Notes: generated by a model from the sequence alone, not told the origin. A stretch of 64,000 bases of DNA from Saccharopolyspora gloriosae (GCF_014203325.1 NZ_JACHIV010000001.1:4403501-4467500); one strand, 5' to 3'; positions 51,486-60,600 are shown, counted from the first letter of the stretch. Translations and numbers: made by a program.

Positions 51486-51992
51486 GTGGGCACCGTTATC
51501 ACACCTCAGCTGGTGGACACCGTCGACTTGTTCGCTGCGCAGCGTTCGCATTCTTCCGGTGCGGTAGTGCCCTTGGACCGCTGCCAGGTGGAACGCTGGG
51601 GCCTGTCCATCGAATGCTCCACGCCGGAGGACCCCACCCACGAAGGCGAGGTCACCTGGCTGATGCCGGACCTCGGGCTGCGGCTCACCCGGCGCAGGTC
51701 CCGCCGCAGGCACTCCCGGCGGGAACCCAGCAGCCTCACCGTGGTGCACATCGAACGCGACACCCGATCGTGGACCACCACCGACCTGCTGCTCGGATTG
51801 CAGGTGCCCGATCACGGCTCCGCCCGGATCGTGCAGGCCGAGGAGTTCGCCACCGCCATCTCCGCCGGCATCATCCGGCTCAGCGAAGCCGACTACGCGC
51901 TGCGGACCGTGCACCGCACCTTCGAAGAGCTCTCCCAGCACCGCGACATCAACCAGTGGCTCGCCTACCGCGGCATCTTCGAACTCTGGTGA
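51486..51992 (+). CDS. diverged DUF402 paralogue
   Basis: The 168-residue protein aligns with the C-terminal half of the preceding gene product: EEFATAISAGIIRLSEADYALRTVHRTFEELSQHRDINQWLAYRGIFEL against DEFTQAVQAELLDEETAERAMRS and onward. The central acidic metal site (LDVLVTDG in the neighbour) is replaced by LLLGLQVPDHG, so catalysis is probably lost. GTG 51486 follows TACGGT (51472-51477) by 8 nt. A role as a regulatory partner of the active copy is possible; it may also be decaying. Confidence 0.7.
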   Translation: MGTVITPQLVDTVDLFAAQRSHSSGAVVPLDRCQVERWGLSIECSTPEDPTHEGEVTWLMPDLGLRLTRRRSRRRHSRREPSSLTVVHIERDTRSWTTTDLLLGLQVPDHGSARIVQAEEFATAISAGIIRLSEADYALRTVHRTFEELSQHRDINQWLAYRGIFELW

Positions 51993-52058
51993 ACCGCGGC
52001 GCCCCGCGGACCGGACGCCTCTAGCACCGGACCGCGGGCGACCTCCTGAATCGCGCGC

Positions 52059-53261
52059 TCAGGCCTGCTCGGGCGCCCACCCCGTGCGGTCGGCCCACTC
52101 CCGCGCCCGCGGCAGCGCCGCGAGGAACCAGGGCTCCTTCGCCTCCGCGTACCGCTCGTGGTCGGGATCGGAGCCGTAGCGCTGCGCCAGCTCCCGCTTC
52201 ACCGCGGCGTACTCGGCACGGGCGTCCGCATCGGCGCGCAACCAGTCGCGGAACAGCAGCGCCACCCGCCACCCCGGCGAGTCCAGCACCCGCACGTGCA
52301 GGTTCACGTAACGACCGGGATCCGCCGCGGTGTGGAAGCGCTTGAGCCACCCCGCCGGGTCGGGATCGATGACGTCGTGCACGTTGTCGTGCTGAATCCC
52401 GTGGTACGCCGGGAAACCGGCCTCACCCAAAGCGGCGGCCACCGCGTCCCCGTCGTCCATCGACCGCACCGCGAGCTGCAGGTCGATGACGTCCTTCGCG
52501 GGCAGCCCCGGCACCGAGGTCGAACCGACGTGGTCGACTCGAAGCCCCTTCTCCCCCGCCGCCGCCAGCACCCTGGCGCTCAGCCGCCGCGCCGTTCGCG
52601 GCCACCCCGGATCCGGTTCGACGATCCGCGGCGCGTGCTTCGGCGCCCGTCGTCCCGCCCGCACGTTCACCTCGAACGGGACCAGCCGCTGCGACCACAA
52701 CCGGTCCACCTCGGCGATCAGGTCCTCGACCGCGCCGGTGTTGTCCAGCCACACGTCCGCCGCCTCGCGGCGCTGCTCGTCGGTGGCCTGCGACCGGATC
52801 CGCGCCCGCGCGTCCTCGGCGTCCAGGCCGCGGCCGGTGAGCCGCCGGACCCGCTCGTCCTCCGGCGCGTCCACGATGAGCACCAGGTGGTAGTTCGGCG
52901 CGTAGTCGTTCTCCACCAGCAGCGGGACGTCGTGCACCACGATCGCGTCCGCCGGGGCCTGCGCCATGCGCTGCGCGGTCAACGCGCCGATCTTCGGATG
53001 CGTGATCGCGTTCAGGTCGGCCCGCGCCCGGTCGTCGCCGAACACGGTGCGCGCCATCGCCGGGCGGTCCAGCGCGCCCTCGGCGGTGAGGATCTCCGGA
53101 CCGAACCGCTCTGCGAGCTCGGCCAACCCGGCGCTGCCCGGCTGCACGACCTCGCGGGCCAGGACGTCCGCGTCGATGAGCACCGCGCCCAGCTCCGCCA
53201 GGCGCGCGGCCACCGTCGACTTGCCCGATCCGATCCCACCGCTGAGCCCCACGCGCAACAT
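52059..53261 (-). CDS. coaE: dephospho-CoA kinase fused to GrpB/UPF0157 domain
   Basis: In this 400-residue protein the N-terminal 200 residues are dephospho-CoA kinase: P-loop GLSGGIGSGKST (5-16), DADVLAREVVQPG, VHDVPLLVE, and the lid RLTGRGLDAEDARARI. They catalyse the last step of CoA synthesis. The C-terminal 190 residues are a GrpB-like nucleotidyltransferase-fold domain (RVDHVGSTSVPGLPAKDVIDLQLAV). The fusion is known in mycobacteria and relatives; the second domain's role is unclear. A -10-like CAAGAT (53273-53268) lies 6 nt before ATG 53261. It is downstream of rpsA on the same strand, separated by a terminator. Confidence 0.93.
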   Translation of the reverse strand: MLRVGLSGGIGSGKSTVAARLAELGAVLIDADVLAREVVQPGSAGLAELAERFGPEILTAEGALDRPAMARTVFGDDRARADLNAITHPKIGALTAQRMAQAPADAIVVHDVPLLVENDYAPNYHLVLIVDAPEDERVRRLTGRGLDAEDARARIRSQATDEQRREAADVWLDNTGAVEDLIAEVDRLWSQRLVPFEVNVRAGRRAPKHAPRIVEPDPGWPRTARRLSARVLAAAGEKGLRVDHVGSTSVPGLPAKDVIDLQLAVRSMDDGDAVAAALGEAGFPAYHGIQHDNVHDVIDPDPAGWLKRFHTAADPGRYVNLHVRVLDSPGWRVALLFRDWLRADADARAEYAAVKRELAQRYGSDPDHERYAEAKEPWFLAALPRAREWADRTGWAPEQA

Positions 53262-53291
53262 GCGGCCATCTTGCCAGGCCTGGAACGCACG

Positions 53292-53325
53292 ACGGCCCCG
53301 CACCTGCGAACAGGTGCGGGGCCGT
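53292..53325 (-). terminator. 15-bp hairpin after rpsA
   Basis: ACGGCCCCGCACCTG (53292-53306) pairs perfectly with CAGGTGCGGGGCCGT (53311-53325) around a CGAA tetraloop. It lies 47 nt beyond the rpsA stop, before the coaE promoter. Confidence 0.82.
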
Positions 53326-53371
53326 GCGCGGCTATCCGTGCCGGATCAGACCGGGACGGTCAGCCCTGCGT

Positions 53372-54880
53372 TCACGCTCCGCCGGAGAGCTTCTCCCGCA
53401 GCGCGGCCAGCTGTGCGTCGCTGGCCAGCGAGCCCGCGTCCTCCTGCTGCTCGGACGAACCGGAGGAGGAGTAGTTCCCGCCTCCACCGCCCTGGGACTC
53501 GGAGGTGGCACCGGCGGCACCCGCGGCAGCGGCTTCGGCGTCGGCCTCGGCGGCCTTCGCGACCTGCTTCATGTGCTGCTCGTAGCGGGACAGCGCGTCG
53601 GCGTACTGGCGCTCCCACTCCTCGCGCTGGGTGTCGTAGCCTTCCTGCCACTCCTGGGTCTCCGGGTCGAAGCCCTCGGGGTAGATGTAGTCGCCGTTGT
53701 TGTCGTACTCGGCGGCCATACCGTACTGAGTGGGGTCGAACTCGGAGTCCGGCGTGAAGCCCTCGTTGGCCTGCTTCAGCGACAGCGAGATCCGGCGACG
53801 CTCGAGGTCGATGTCGATGACCTTGATCATCACGTCGTCGCCGACCTGAACGACCTGCTCCGGGATCTCCACGTGGCGCTCGGCCAGCTCGGAGATGTGC
53901 ACCAGGCCCTCGATGCCCTCGTCGACGCGGACGAACGCACCGAACGGCACCAGCTTGGTGACCTTGCCCGGCACGATCTGGCCGATCGCGTGGGTGCGGG
54001 CGAACTGACGCCACGGGTCTTCCTGCGTCGCCTTCAGCGACAGCGAGACGCGCTCGCGGTCCATCTCGACGTTGAGGACCTCGACCGTGACCTCCTGGCC
54101 GACCTCGACGACCTCGCTCGGGTGGTCGATGTGCTTCCAGGACAGCTCGGAGACGTGCACCAGGCCGTCGACACCACCGAGGTCCACGAACGCACCGAAG
54201 TTGACGATCGAGGACACGACACCCTTGCGGACCTGGCCGTTCTGCAGCTGGTTGAGGAACTCGCTGCGGACCTCGGACTGGGTCTGCTCCAGCCAGGCGC
54301 GACGGGACAGCACCACGTTGTTGCGGTTCTTGTCCAGCTCGATGATCTTCGCTTCGAGCTCGCGGCCGACGTAAGGCTGCAGGTCGCGGACACGGCGCAT
54401 CTCGACCAGCGACGCGGGCAGGAAGCCGCGCAGGCCGATGTCGAGGATGAGGCCGCCCTTGACGACCTCGATGACGGTGCCCTTGACGGGCTCGTCCTTG
54501 TCCTTGAGCTCCTCGATGGTGCCCCAGGCGCGCTCGTACTGGGCGCGCTTCTTGGACAGGATCAGCCGGCCTTCCTTGTCCTCCTTCTGGAGGACGAGGG
54601 CCTCGACGAAGTCGCCGACGGTGACGACCTCAGCCGGGTCGACATCGTGCTTGATGGACAGCTCCCGGGACGGGATGACGCCCTCGGTCTTGTAACCGAT
54701 GTCAAGCAGCACCTCGTCACGATCGACCTTGACGATGGTGCCCTCAACGATGTCGCCGTCGTTGAAGTACTTGATGGTTAGGTCGACGGCGGCGAGGAAG
54801 TCCTCCTCCGTCCCGACGTCGTTGACCGCGACCTGCGGCTTGGTGGCGGTGGTCGGAACGGTGGTGGTGTCGGTGGACAT
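53372..54880 (-). CDS. rpsA: 30S ribosomal protein S1
   Basis: The 502-residue protein has four S1 RNA-binding repeats: GDIVEGTIVKVDRDEVLLDIGYKTEGVIP, VKGTVIEVVKGGLILDIGLRGFLPASLV, RKGVVSSIVNFGAFVDLGGVDGLVHVSELSW and VPGKVTKLVPFGAFVRVDEGIEGLVHISELAE. A C-terminal acidic and Gly/Ala/Ser-rich tail follows (GGGGGNYSSSGSSEQQ). Four repeats with a long tail is the actinobacterial form. S1 delivers structured mRNAs to the ribosome; many leaderless genes in this window would depend less on it. ATG 54880 has GGAG 11 nt upstream. Confidence 0.96.
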   Translation of the reverse strand: MSTDTTTVPTTATKPQVAVNDVGTEEDFLAAVDLTIKYFNDGDIVEGTIVKVDRDEVLLDIGYKTEGVIPSRELSIKHDVDPAEVVTVGDFVEALVLQKEDKEGRLILSKKRAQYERAWGTIEELKDKDEPVKGTVIEVVKGGLILDIGLRGFLPASLVEMRRVRDLQPYVGRELEAKIIELDKNRNNVVLSRRAWLEQTQSEVRSEFLNQLQNGQVRKGVVSSIVNFGAFVDLGGVDGLVHVSELSWKHIDHPSEVVEVGQEVTVEVLNVEMDRERVSLSLKATQEDPWRQFARTHAIGQIVPGKVTKLVPFGAFVRVDEGIEGLVHISELAERHVEIPEQVVQVGDDVMIKVIDIDLERRRISLSLKQANEGFTPDSEFDPTQYGMAAEYDNNGDYIYPEGFDPETQEWQEGYDTQREEWERQYADALSRYEQHMKQVAKAAEADAEAAAAGAAGATSESQGGGGGNYSSSGSSEQQEDAGSLASDAQLAALREKLSGGA

Positions 54881-55405
54881 CAGGTGGGTTGCTCCGGTAC
54901 GGATAGTTTGTCGGTTGCCTACGGTTCTCCCCCGCCTCGGCCGGCGTCGGACGGCCGGACCGAAGGCCCGGCGCGCATCCGCGCACGACCCGCTGGGGGT
55001 TGCACCTTGGATCTTAGCCTCCGGGACCGACACCTCTGCGAGCGGAACCCGGCATAACAGGTCCGGACCAGCGACGTACGACTCCCGGTTCCCGGTCCGA
55101 CGGTCTCCCGTCGGCGATCCCCGGCCGGCGCGGCCGCTCCGCGTCTACCGACCCGGCGAAGCCGCACCACTGTCGAACGCTGGACCCCCCATCGCTAATC
55201 CCGATCGGGGCACGGCAACCGGTCGGGCGGCTCGGCTCCGGCGTCGGCGGTCGGCACAGCCGACCGGCGGAGCCGGTCCCGGGCGTCTTTCCCCAGCCAG
55301 AATGCACGGACACGTTAAGACCCACGGCGCGGGCGGTATCGTACGCGTTCGCGCGATCGCGGAGCAAACCACTTACCGGCGCAACACCGAACCACAGGAC
55401 TTCTC
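54881..55405. promoter_or_regulatory. divergent upstream region of rpsA and methyltransferase
   Basis: No gene is supported. On the minus strand TAAGAT (55016-55011) is a good -10 for rpsA, giving a leader of about 120 nt that could carry autoregulation. On the plus strand TATCGT (55337-55342) may serve the methyltransferase. A bulged hairpin (GGCTCCG 55234-55240 with CGGAGCC 55268-55274, and CGGTCGGC with GCCGACCG inside) lies between them. Confidence 0.45.
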
Positions 55406-56302
55406 ATGTCGCACGACCACTCGGCGCCCACCGAAATTTCACCCGATTCGGCGACAGGAGACGAGCTGGACGGCGGTTCCGCGCACGTGTCCGCGGAGCG
55501 CGCGCTAGGCACGACGGGTGTGAGCAAGCGCACTGCGGGCGCCGTGGAATCCCGGCAGGCGAGCCGGTTGTGGTGGGACGCCGACGCCGACGACTACCAG
55601 GCCGAGCACGGCGACTTCCTGGGCGTCAGCGACTTCGTCTGGTGCCCGGAGCGGGTCCGCGAGGCCGACGTCCGGCTGCTCGGCGACGTGGCGGGCAAGC
55701 GGGTGCTGGAGGTCGGGTCCGGTTCGGCATCGTGCTCGCGGTGGCTGGCCGCGCAGGGCGCGGAGCCGGTGGCCCTGGACATCTCCGCCGGGATGCTGCG
55801 CCACGCCGCCGAAGGCGCGGCGGCGAGCGGCATCGAGGTGCCGCTGGTTCAGGCCAGCGCGGACACCCTGCCGTTCGCGGCGAACAGCTTCGACCTGGCC
55901 TGCTCGGCGTTCGGCGGGGTGCCGTTCGTGGCCGACTCCGGCGCCGTCTTCCAGGAGGTCGCGCGCGTGCTGCGGCCGGGCGGGCGCTGGGTGTTCGCGG
56001 TGACTCACCCGATGCGGTGGATCTTCCCGGACGACCCCGGACCGGGCGGGCTCACGGTCGCGCAGTCGTACTTCGACCGGTCGCCGTACGTGGAGATCAA
56101 CGCGTTCGGCGAGGCGACCTACGTGGAGCACCACCGGACGCTGGGTGACTACGTCCGCCAGCTCACGGCGGCGGGAATGCGGCTGGTGGACCTGATCGAG
56201 CCGGAGTGGCCCGAAGGCGCCGACCACACCTGGGGCCAGTGGAGCCGGCTGCGCGGCGGGCTGTTCCCCGGTACGTCGATCTTCTGCTGCACGCTGGACT
56301 GA
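55406..56302 (+). CDS. class I SAM-dependent methyltransferase
   Basis: The 298-residue protein has motif I KRVLEVGSGSASCSRWLA (about residues 97-114), the acidic loop VALDISAGML, and motif II/III VQASADTLPFAANSFDLACSAFGGVPF plus VARVLRPGGRWVFAVTHPMRW. The N-terminal 40 residues look disordered, and GTG 55520 is a shorter alternative. AGGAC 5 nt before ATG 55406 supports the long form. Orthologues sit beside rpsA/polA in many actinobacteria (recollection). The methyl acceptor is unknown. Confidence 0.82.
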   Translation: MSHDHSAPTEISPDSATGDELDGGSAHVSAERALGTTGVSKRTAGAVESRQASRLWWDADADDYQAEHGDFLGVSDFVWCPERVREADVRLLGDVAGKRVLEVGSGSASCSRWLAAQGAEPVALDISAGMLRHAAEGAAASGIEVPLVQASADTLPFAANSFDLACSAFGGVPFVADSGAVFQEVARVLRPGGRWVFAVTHPMRWIFPDDPGPGGLTVAQSYFDRSPYVEINAFGEATYVEHHRTLGDYVRQLTAAGMRLVDLIEPEWPEGADHTWGQWSRLRGGLFPGTSIFCCTLD

Positions 56303-56407
56303 TCTCCCCGGCTCCAGCGCCGCCGCCCGGCCGAATCCGACGCGGAGATCACCTCGTTGCTGCCAGAATCCGGGGCGCCGGGTGGCGCGGAGAGGGGTTC
56401 AGCGGAC

Positions 56408-57358
56408 ATGGGTGACGCGCAGGAACTGATGGACCGGCAGTGCGCGCGGTTCGCCGAACTGGACCCGGACCTGCCGGATCGCTACCTGCTGCCGAAGGGC
56501 GATCCGCTGATGGCCCGCCTCCCCGGCGGCGGGGCCGCCGCCGGGCTGGTGGTGCACAACCGCGTTCCGCGCGGCTCCACCCAGAGCCTGTGGCAGGCCA
56601 CCGACACCTTCGAGCTGTTCCCGCTGCTCGGCGACCGGCCGCAGGAGGGCATGGACGCGCTGCTGGGCGAGTGGCGGCGCCTGCTCGCGGAGCAAGGGGC
56701 GTCCGCGACGGATTCGTCGTGCGTGGTGACCTGGCCGAGCCGGGACGCGCGAGCGACGCGGGCGCTGCTGGACCACGGTTTCGTCCCCCTGTCGTGCCTG
56801 GCGATCCGCCCGCCCGGGCCGCCTCCCGACGAAGATACGAAACTGTCTGGTACCGTAAAAGTGCGCCGCGCCGAACCGGCCGATCTGGACTCCGTGGTCG
56901 AGCTCGCACTCGCCGAGCACGCCTACGCCGCCCTGGTCGGCGCATCGGTGCACCGCCCTGGGGCAGCCGAGCTCAAACGCACCGCCGCACGGCTCCGGCT
57001 CGCCGCGGGCAGCGGCACCGGAGGTGATCCGGTGTGGCTGGCCGAGCAGGACGGCACACCGATCGCGCTCGCCGAATGCGGCTGGGTCGACCCGGACCGC
57101 CAAGCAGGCGGCCACCGGCTCCGATCCGGGCGGTGGGCTTACGTGAACTGCGTGTCGGTGCACGAGCAGGCCCGCGGCGGCGGCGTCGGACGGCAGCTGA
57201 TGTCCACCGCGCACGACGAGTTCGCCCGTGCCGGCGTCGTCGGCAGCTTCCTGTACTACAACCCGCCCAACCCGCTGTCGTCGGTGTTCTGGCCCCGCCA
57301 GGGCTACCGGCCGCTGTGGACGATGTGGGAGGTGCGCCCGGCAACGGCGCTGCGCTGA
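56408..57358 (+). CDS. GNAT family N-acetyltransferase (two-part)
   Basis: The 316-residue protein has a C-terminal GNAT domain with VKVRRAEPADLDSVVELALAEHAYAALV at its start and the acetyl-CoA site YVNCVSVHEQARGGGVGRQLMSTAHDEF (about 255-282), then GSFLYYNPPNPLSSVFWPRQGYRPLW. The N-terminal half (FELFPLLGDRPQEGMDALLGEWRRLL, TWPSRDARATRALLDHGFVPLSCL) looks like a second, degenerate GNAT fold. ATG 56408 is preceded by GAGAGGGG. It is followed after 29 nt by the ABC-like gene; a functional link is not evident. Confidence 0.8.
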   Translation: MGDAQELMDRQCARFAELDPDLPDRYLLPKGDPLMARLPGGGAAAGLVVHNRVPRGSTQSLWQATDTFELFPLLGDRPQEGMDALLGEWRRLLAEQGASATDSSCVVTWPSRDARATRALLDHGFVPLSCLAIRPPGPPPDEDTKLSGTVKVRRAEPADLDSVVELALAEHAYAALVGASVHRPGAAELKRTAARLRLAAGSGTGGDPVWLAEQDGTPIALAECGWVDPDRQAGGHRLRSGRWAYVNCVSVHEQARGGGVGRQLMSTAHDEFARAGVVGSFLYYNPPNPLSSVFWPRQGYRPLWTMWEVRPATALR

Positions 57359-57387
57359 TCTCCCACGTGAAGGAGTCGAGACGACGC

Positions 57388-58026
57388 GTGGAGATCGTCG
57401 CTGACGCAGTCGAGGTCAACGGAGCGCACAGCACCCTGCTCGCCCCCACCTCGCTGCACGTGAGCAGCGGAGACCTGCTGGTGGTGACCGGAGAACCGAA
57501 CTCCGGGCACACCGCGCTGGCCCTCGCCCTGTCCGGCCGGCTCAAGCCCGGCGGCGGCCGCGTCCTGATCGACGGGGCCGACGACCCGAAGGCGCTGCGG
57601 CGCCGGGTCGCGATCGTCGACGGCCCCGACATCACCGAACCCGAACCGAGCGTGCCGGTGCGCACGATGGTCGCCGAGGCCCTGAGCATCGCCGGACGCC
57701 GCTCCGGACGCTCCGCCGTGCGCGCCTGGCTCACCGACCACGACCTCGCCGAGCACGCCGCGACCCGCGTGGAGAACCTCCCCGCTGCGGAGCGGACCCG
57801 GCTGCTGGTCGACCTGGCGTGCGCGACGAGGACGACCGAAGCGCTGGTGCTCGACACCCCCGACCGGCACGGCGGCGACCCGCACGTCTGGTACCGGCTG
57901 GCCCGCCGGGAATGCCGCAGGGAGCGCGCGGTGATCGTGCTGTGCTCCCCGCATAGCGCCGACCGGCTCGCCGTCCCCCATGCCCGAGTGGGCGCGGGCA
58001 GCCGCGCCGAAGAAGGTGCCCGATGA
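57388..58026 (+). CDS. degenerate ABC ATPase-like protein paired with YhgE/Pip protein
   Basis: This 212-residue ABC-fold protein has altered nucleotide-binding motifs: Walker A reads GEPNSGHTA with histidine in place of the essential lysine, the signature is LPAAER instead of LSGGQ, and Walker B is ALVLDTPD without the catalytic glutamate. The overall strand order (VEVNGAHSTLLAPTSL, SGRLKPGGGRVLIDG) is still ABC-like. It is coupled to the YhgE/Pip gene by ATGA. It may bind nucleotide weakly or act as a structural partner. AAGGAG lies 12 nt before GTG 57388; GTG 57367 is an alternative. Confidence 0.72.
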   Translation: MEIVADAVEVNGAHSTLLAPTSLHVSSGDLLVVTGEPNSGHTALALALSGRLKPGGGRVLIDGADDPKALRRRVAIVDGPDITEPEPSVPVRTMVAEALSIAGRRSGRSAVRAWLTDHDLAEHAATRVENLPAAERTRLLVDLACATRTTEALVLDTPDRHGGDPHVWYRLARRECRRERAVIVLCSPHSADRLAVPHARVGAGSRAEEGAR

Positions 58027-60089
58027 CCACGTTCCGCCTGGCCCTGACCGAACTGCGCAGGCTGACCTCCGGCAAGCTCCCCCGGCTCGCCCTGGTGGCG
58101 ATCACCCTCGTGCCGCTGCTCTACGGCGCGATGTACCTCTACGCCAACTGGGACCCGTACAACCGGCTCGGCTCGGTGCCCGCCGCCGTCGTGGTCGACG
58201 ACGAAGGAGCGACCCGCGACGACGGCAGCAGGCTCGACGCCGGGGACAAGGTCTACGACGAGCTGGAGGACTCCGGTTCGTTCGACTGGGAGCGCACCGG
58301 CGCCCAGGACGCCGAGCAGGGCGTCGCCCAGGGCAAGTACACGTTCGCGCTGGTCGTGCCGAAGGACTTCTCGGCCGCGCTGATGTCGCCGGGCGACTTC
58401 GAACCCAGGCAGGCGCAGCTGCGGCTGGTCACCAACGACACGAACAACTACTTGATCTCCACCATCGCCGACAAGGTCGCGGGCGAGGTCCGCAAGGCCG
58501 TCGCCGCCGACGCCGGCACCGAAGCCGCCGACCAGTTGCTGATGGGCTTCGGCACGGTGCACGAGAAGACGATCCAGGCCGCCGACGGAGCGGGCGAGCT
58601 CGCCGACGGCGCGGGCAGGCTGCGGGACGGCATCAGCACCGCCGAGGACGGCACCGGGCAGCTCTCCTCGGGCGCCCACCAGCTGCTCGACGGGCAGCAG
58701 GCGCTGCTGGACGGCTCCGGCAGGCTCGTGGACGGCACGGGGCGGCTCAGCTCCGGCGCCGAGCAGCTCAGCGGCGGCCTGCAGCAGCTGCAGGAACGCA
58801 CCGCACCGTTGCCGGAGCAGTCGGCGAAGCTCGCGGACGGGGCCGAGCAGGTCGCGCAGGGCAACGAGAAGCTCGCCGACACCGCGGGCAGGCTCGGCGA
58901 CGTCTCCCAGGGGGTCGTCGACGACCTGGAGCAGACCAAGACCCGCATCGCCGACCGGCTGCGCGCCACCGGGGCCGACGAGGCGACGGTGCAGAAGGTG
59001 CTCGACGGGCTGGACGAGCTCAACCAGCCCCTCACCGACGCCAACGACAAGGTGCAGGGCCAGATCGGTCAGGTCGACGCGCTCGCGGACGGAGCCCGCC
59101 AGGTCGCCGACGGCAACCGCAAGCTCGCCGACTCGACACCCGCGCTGACCAGCGCCATCGGCCAGCTCAACGACGGCGCCGAGACGCTCGCCAACGGTGC
59201 CGGTGAACTGGACTCCGGCGCCCGGCAGCTGCACCAGGGTGAGCAGCAGGCCGTCACCGGCACCACGAAGCTCGTCGACGGCGCCGATCGGCTCGCCGAC
59301 GGATCGCACCGGCTCGCGGACGGTTCGGGCCAGCTCGTCGACGGGTCGCACACCTTGGCCGACGAGCTCGGCAAGGGCGCCCAGGACATCCCGAACCTCG
59401 ACGACGCCACCCGGGAGAACACCGCCCGGACCATCGGCGACCCGGTCGCCGTGAACAACGACGCGCAGGTCAAGGCCGCCACCTACGGCGCGGGCCTGGC
59501 CCCGTTCTTCATGGGCCTGGCGCTGTGGATCGGCGGGTTCGTGCTGTTCCTGATCATGCGTCCGCTGTCGCAGCGAGCTTTGGCCTCGGGCGTGGCGGCC
59601 TGGAAGGTGGCGCTCGGCGGCTGGCTCCCGGCCGCGCTGGTGGGCATCGCGCAGGCGGTGCTGCTGTTCCTCGTGGTCGTGTTCGGCGTGGGCGTGCACC
59701 CGGCGCACCCGTGGCTGACGCTCGGGTTCCTGGTGCTCACCTCGTTCGCGTTCACGTCCGTGGTGCACGCGCTGAACGCGGCGTTCGGGCCGAAGGGCAA
59801 GTTCATCGCGCTGATCGTGCTGGTGCTGCAGCTGGTCACCGCGGGCGGCACGTTCCCGTGGCAGACCATTCCGGCACCGCTGCACCCGCTGCACCAGGTG
59901 CTGCCGCTGAGCTACGTCGTGACCGCGCTGCGGCACCTGCTCTACGGCGGGCCCGGTCTGGAGGCGGCGGGCACCTCCGCGCTGGTGCTGCTCGCCTACC
60001 TGGTGGCCGGTCTGATGCTGAGCACCATCGCCGCGTGGCGGCAGCGGGTGTGGACCCCGGGCAGGCTCAAGCCGGAACTGGCGTTGTGA
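58023..60089 (+). CDS. YhgE/Pip-family membrane protein
   Basis: The 688-residue protein has one N-terminal transmembrane helix (about 21-40) and a long extracytoplasmic region rich in repeated G/A-x-x-L-x-x-G units (for example GAGELADGAGRLRDGI, GAEQLSGGLQQL, GADRLADGSHRLADGSGQLVDG). That region is expected to form an extended coiled-coil stalk. Five or so helices follow at the C-terminus (from AGLAPFFMGLALWIGGFVLFLIM). YhgE/Pip proteins include the Lactococcus phage-infection protein and ESX/type VII-linked exporters. The coupled degenerate ABC protein suggests an ABC-2-like transporter. A strong terminator follows. Confidence 0.88.
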   Translation: MTTFRLALTELRRLTSGKLPRLALVAITLVPLLYGAMYLYANWDPYNRLGSVPAAVVVDDEGATRDDGSRLDAGDKVYDELEDSGSFDWERTGAQDAEQGVAQGKYTFALVVPKDFSAALMSPGDFEPRQAQLRLVTNDTNNYLISTIADKVAGEVRKAVAADAGTEAADQLLMGFGTVHEKTIQAADGAGELADGAGRLRDGISTAEDGTGQLSSGAHQLLDGQQALLDGSGRLVDGTGRLSSGAEQLSGGLQQLQERTAPLPEQSAKLADGAEQVAQGNEKLADTAGRLGDVSQGVVDDLEQTKTRIADRLRATGADEATVQKVLDGLDELNQPLTDANDKVQGQIGQVDALADGARQVADGNRKLADSTPALTSAIGQLNDGAETLANGAGELDSGARQLHQGEQQAVTGTTKLVDGADRLADGSHRLADGSGQLVDGSHTLADELGKGAQDIPNLDDATRENTARTIGDPVAVNNDAQVKAATYGAGLAPFFMGLALWIGGFVLFLIMRPLSQRALASGVAAWKVALGGWLPAALVGIAQAVLLFLVVVFGVGVHPAHPWLTLGFLVLTSFAFTSVVHALNAAFGPKGKFIALIVLVLQLVTAGGTFPWQTIPAPLHPLHQVLPLSYVVTALRHLLYGGPGLEAAGTSALVLLAYLVAGLMLSTIAAWRQRVWTPGRLKPELAL

Positions 60090-60108
60090 CCTGGGGATGA
60101 GGCGAATC

Positions 60109-60139
60109 GGGGCCGTCGAGCGCGCTGCTCGACGGCCCC
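60109..60139. terminator. 13-bp hairpin between convergent genes
   Basis: GGGGCCGTCGAGC (60109-60121) pairs perfectly with GCTCGACGGCCCC (60127-60139) around a 5-nt loop and is followed by CGTTCTCGTTCC on the plus strand. It ends both the YhgE gene (+) and the VOC gene (-). Confidence 0.85.
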
Positions 60140-60186
60140 GTTCTCGTTCCGTCCACGCCGCGGGAGCTTCGGTCCCGCCTGGCGGA

Positions 60187-60600
60187 TCACTCCGCGCTGG
60201 TGGTGGCCTCGGCCTCTTCGTCGTATCGAGCGACCTCGATCAGGTTGCCGTCGGGGTCGCGCAGGTACAGCGAGGTGATCGGGCCGAAGGTGCCGGTGCG
60301 GCCCACCGGGCCTTCCTCGATGCGGACGTCGTTGGACCGCAGGTGCTCCTGCACCTCGCTGATGGGCTGTTCGGTGACGAAGCACAGGTTGGCCGAGCCC
60401 GGCACCGGGTGCGTCGCGGTGGGCTCCACGAGCTCGCTCGCGGCGTGCAGCTTGATGGTCTGCTGCCCGAAGCTCACGGCCCGGCGGTCACCGGGGAAGG
60501 TCACCGTGCGCATCCCGAGGATGCGCTCGTAGAACTCAGCCGCCCGATCGACATCGGCCACGGTGAGCACCAAGTGGTCCACTCTGTCGATGTTGATCAT
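60187..60600 (-). CDS. VOC-family (glyoxalase/dioxygenase fold) protein
   Basis: This 137-residue protein has two beta-alpha-beta-beta-beta modules: INIDRVDHLVLTVADVDRAAEFYERILGM and NLCFVTEQPISEVQEHL with the C-terminal ITSLYLRDPDGNLIEVARY. H9 (DHLVLTV) and E128 or so (LIEVARY) are at the usual metal-ligand positions. The family includes glyoxalase I, fosfomycin-resistance and ring-cleavage enzymes; the substrate is unclear. GGAGGAGG 3-4 nt upstream selects ATG 60600. A plausible promoter lies at 60687-60716. Confidence 0.84.
   Translation of the reverse strand: MINIDRVDHLVLTVADVDRAAEFYERILGMRTVTFPGDRRAVSFGQQTIKLHAASELVEPTATHPVPGSANLCFVTEQPISEVQEHLRSNDVRIEEGPVGRTGTFGPITSLYLRDPDGNLIEVARYDEEAEATTSAE

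Noticed and set aside
52059-53261. Frameshift or misassembly joining coaE to a second gene
   Set aside because: The CoaE-GrpB fusion is a known architecture in mycobacteria and related actinobacteria and the frame is continuous.
56973-59936. Long minus-strand open frame opposite the ABC/YhgE genes
   Set aside because: It mirrors the repetitive stalk-coding sequence of the YhgE gene and shows only low-complexity Val/Gly/Leu repeats; the plus-strand genes have coherent domains and coupling.
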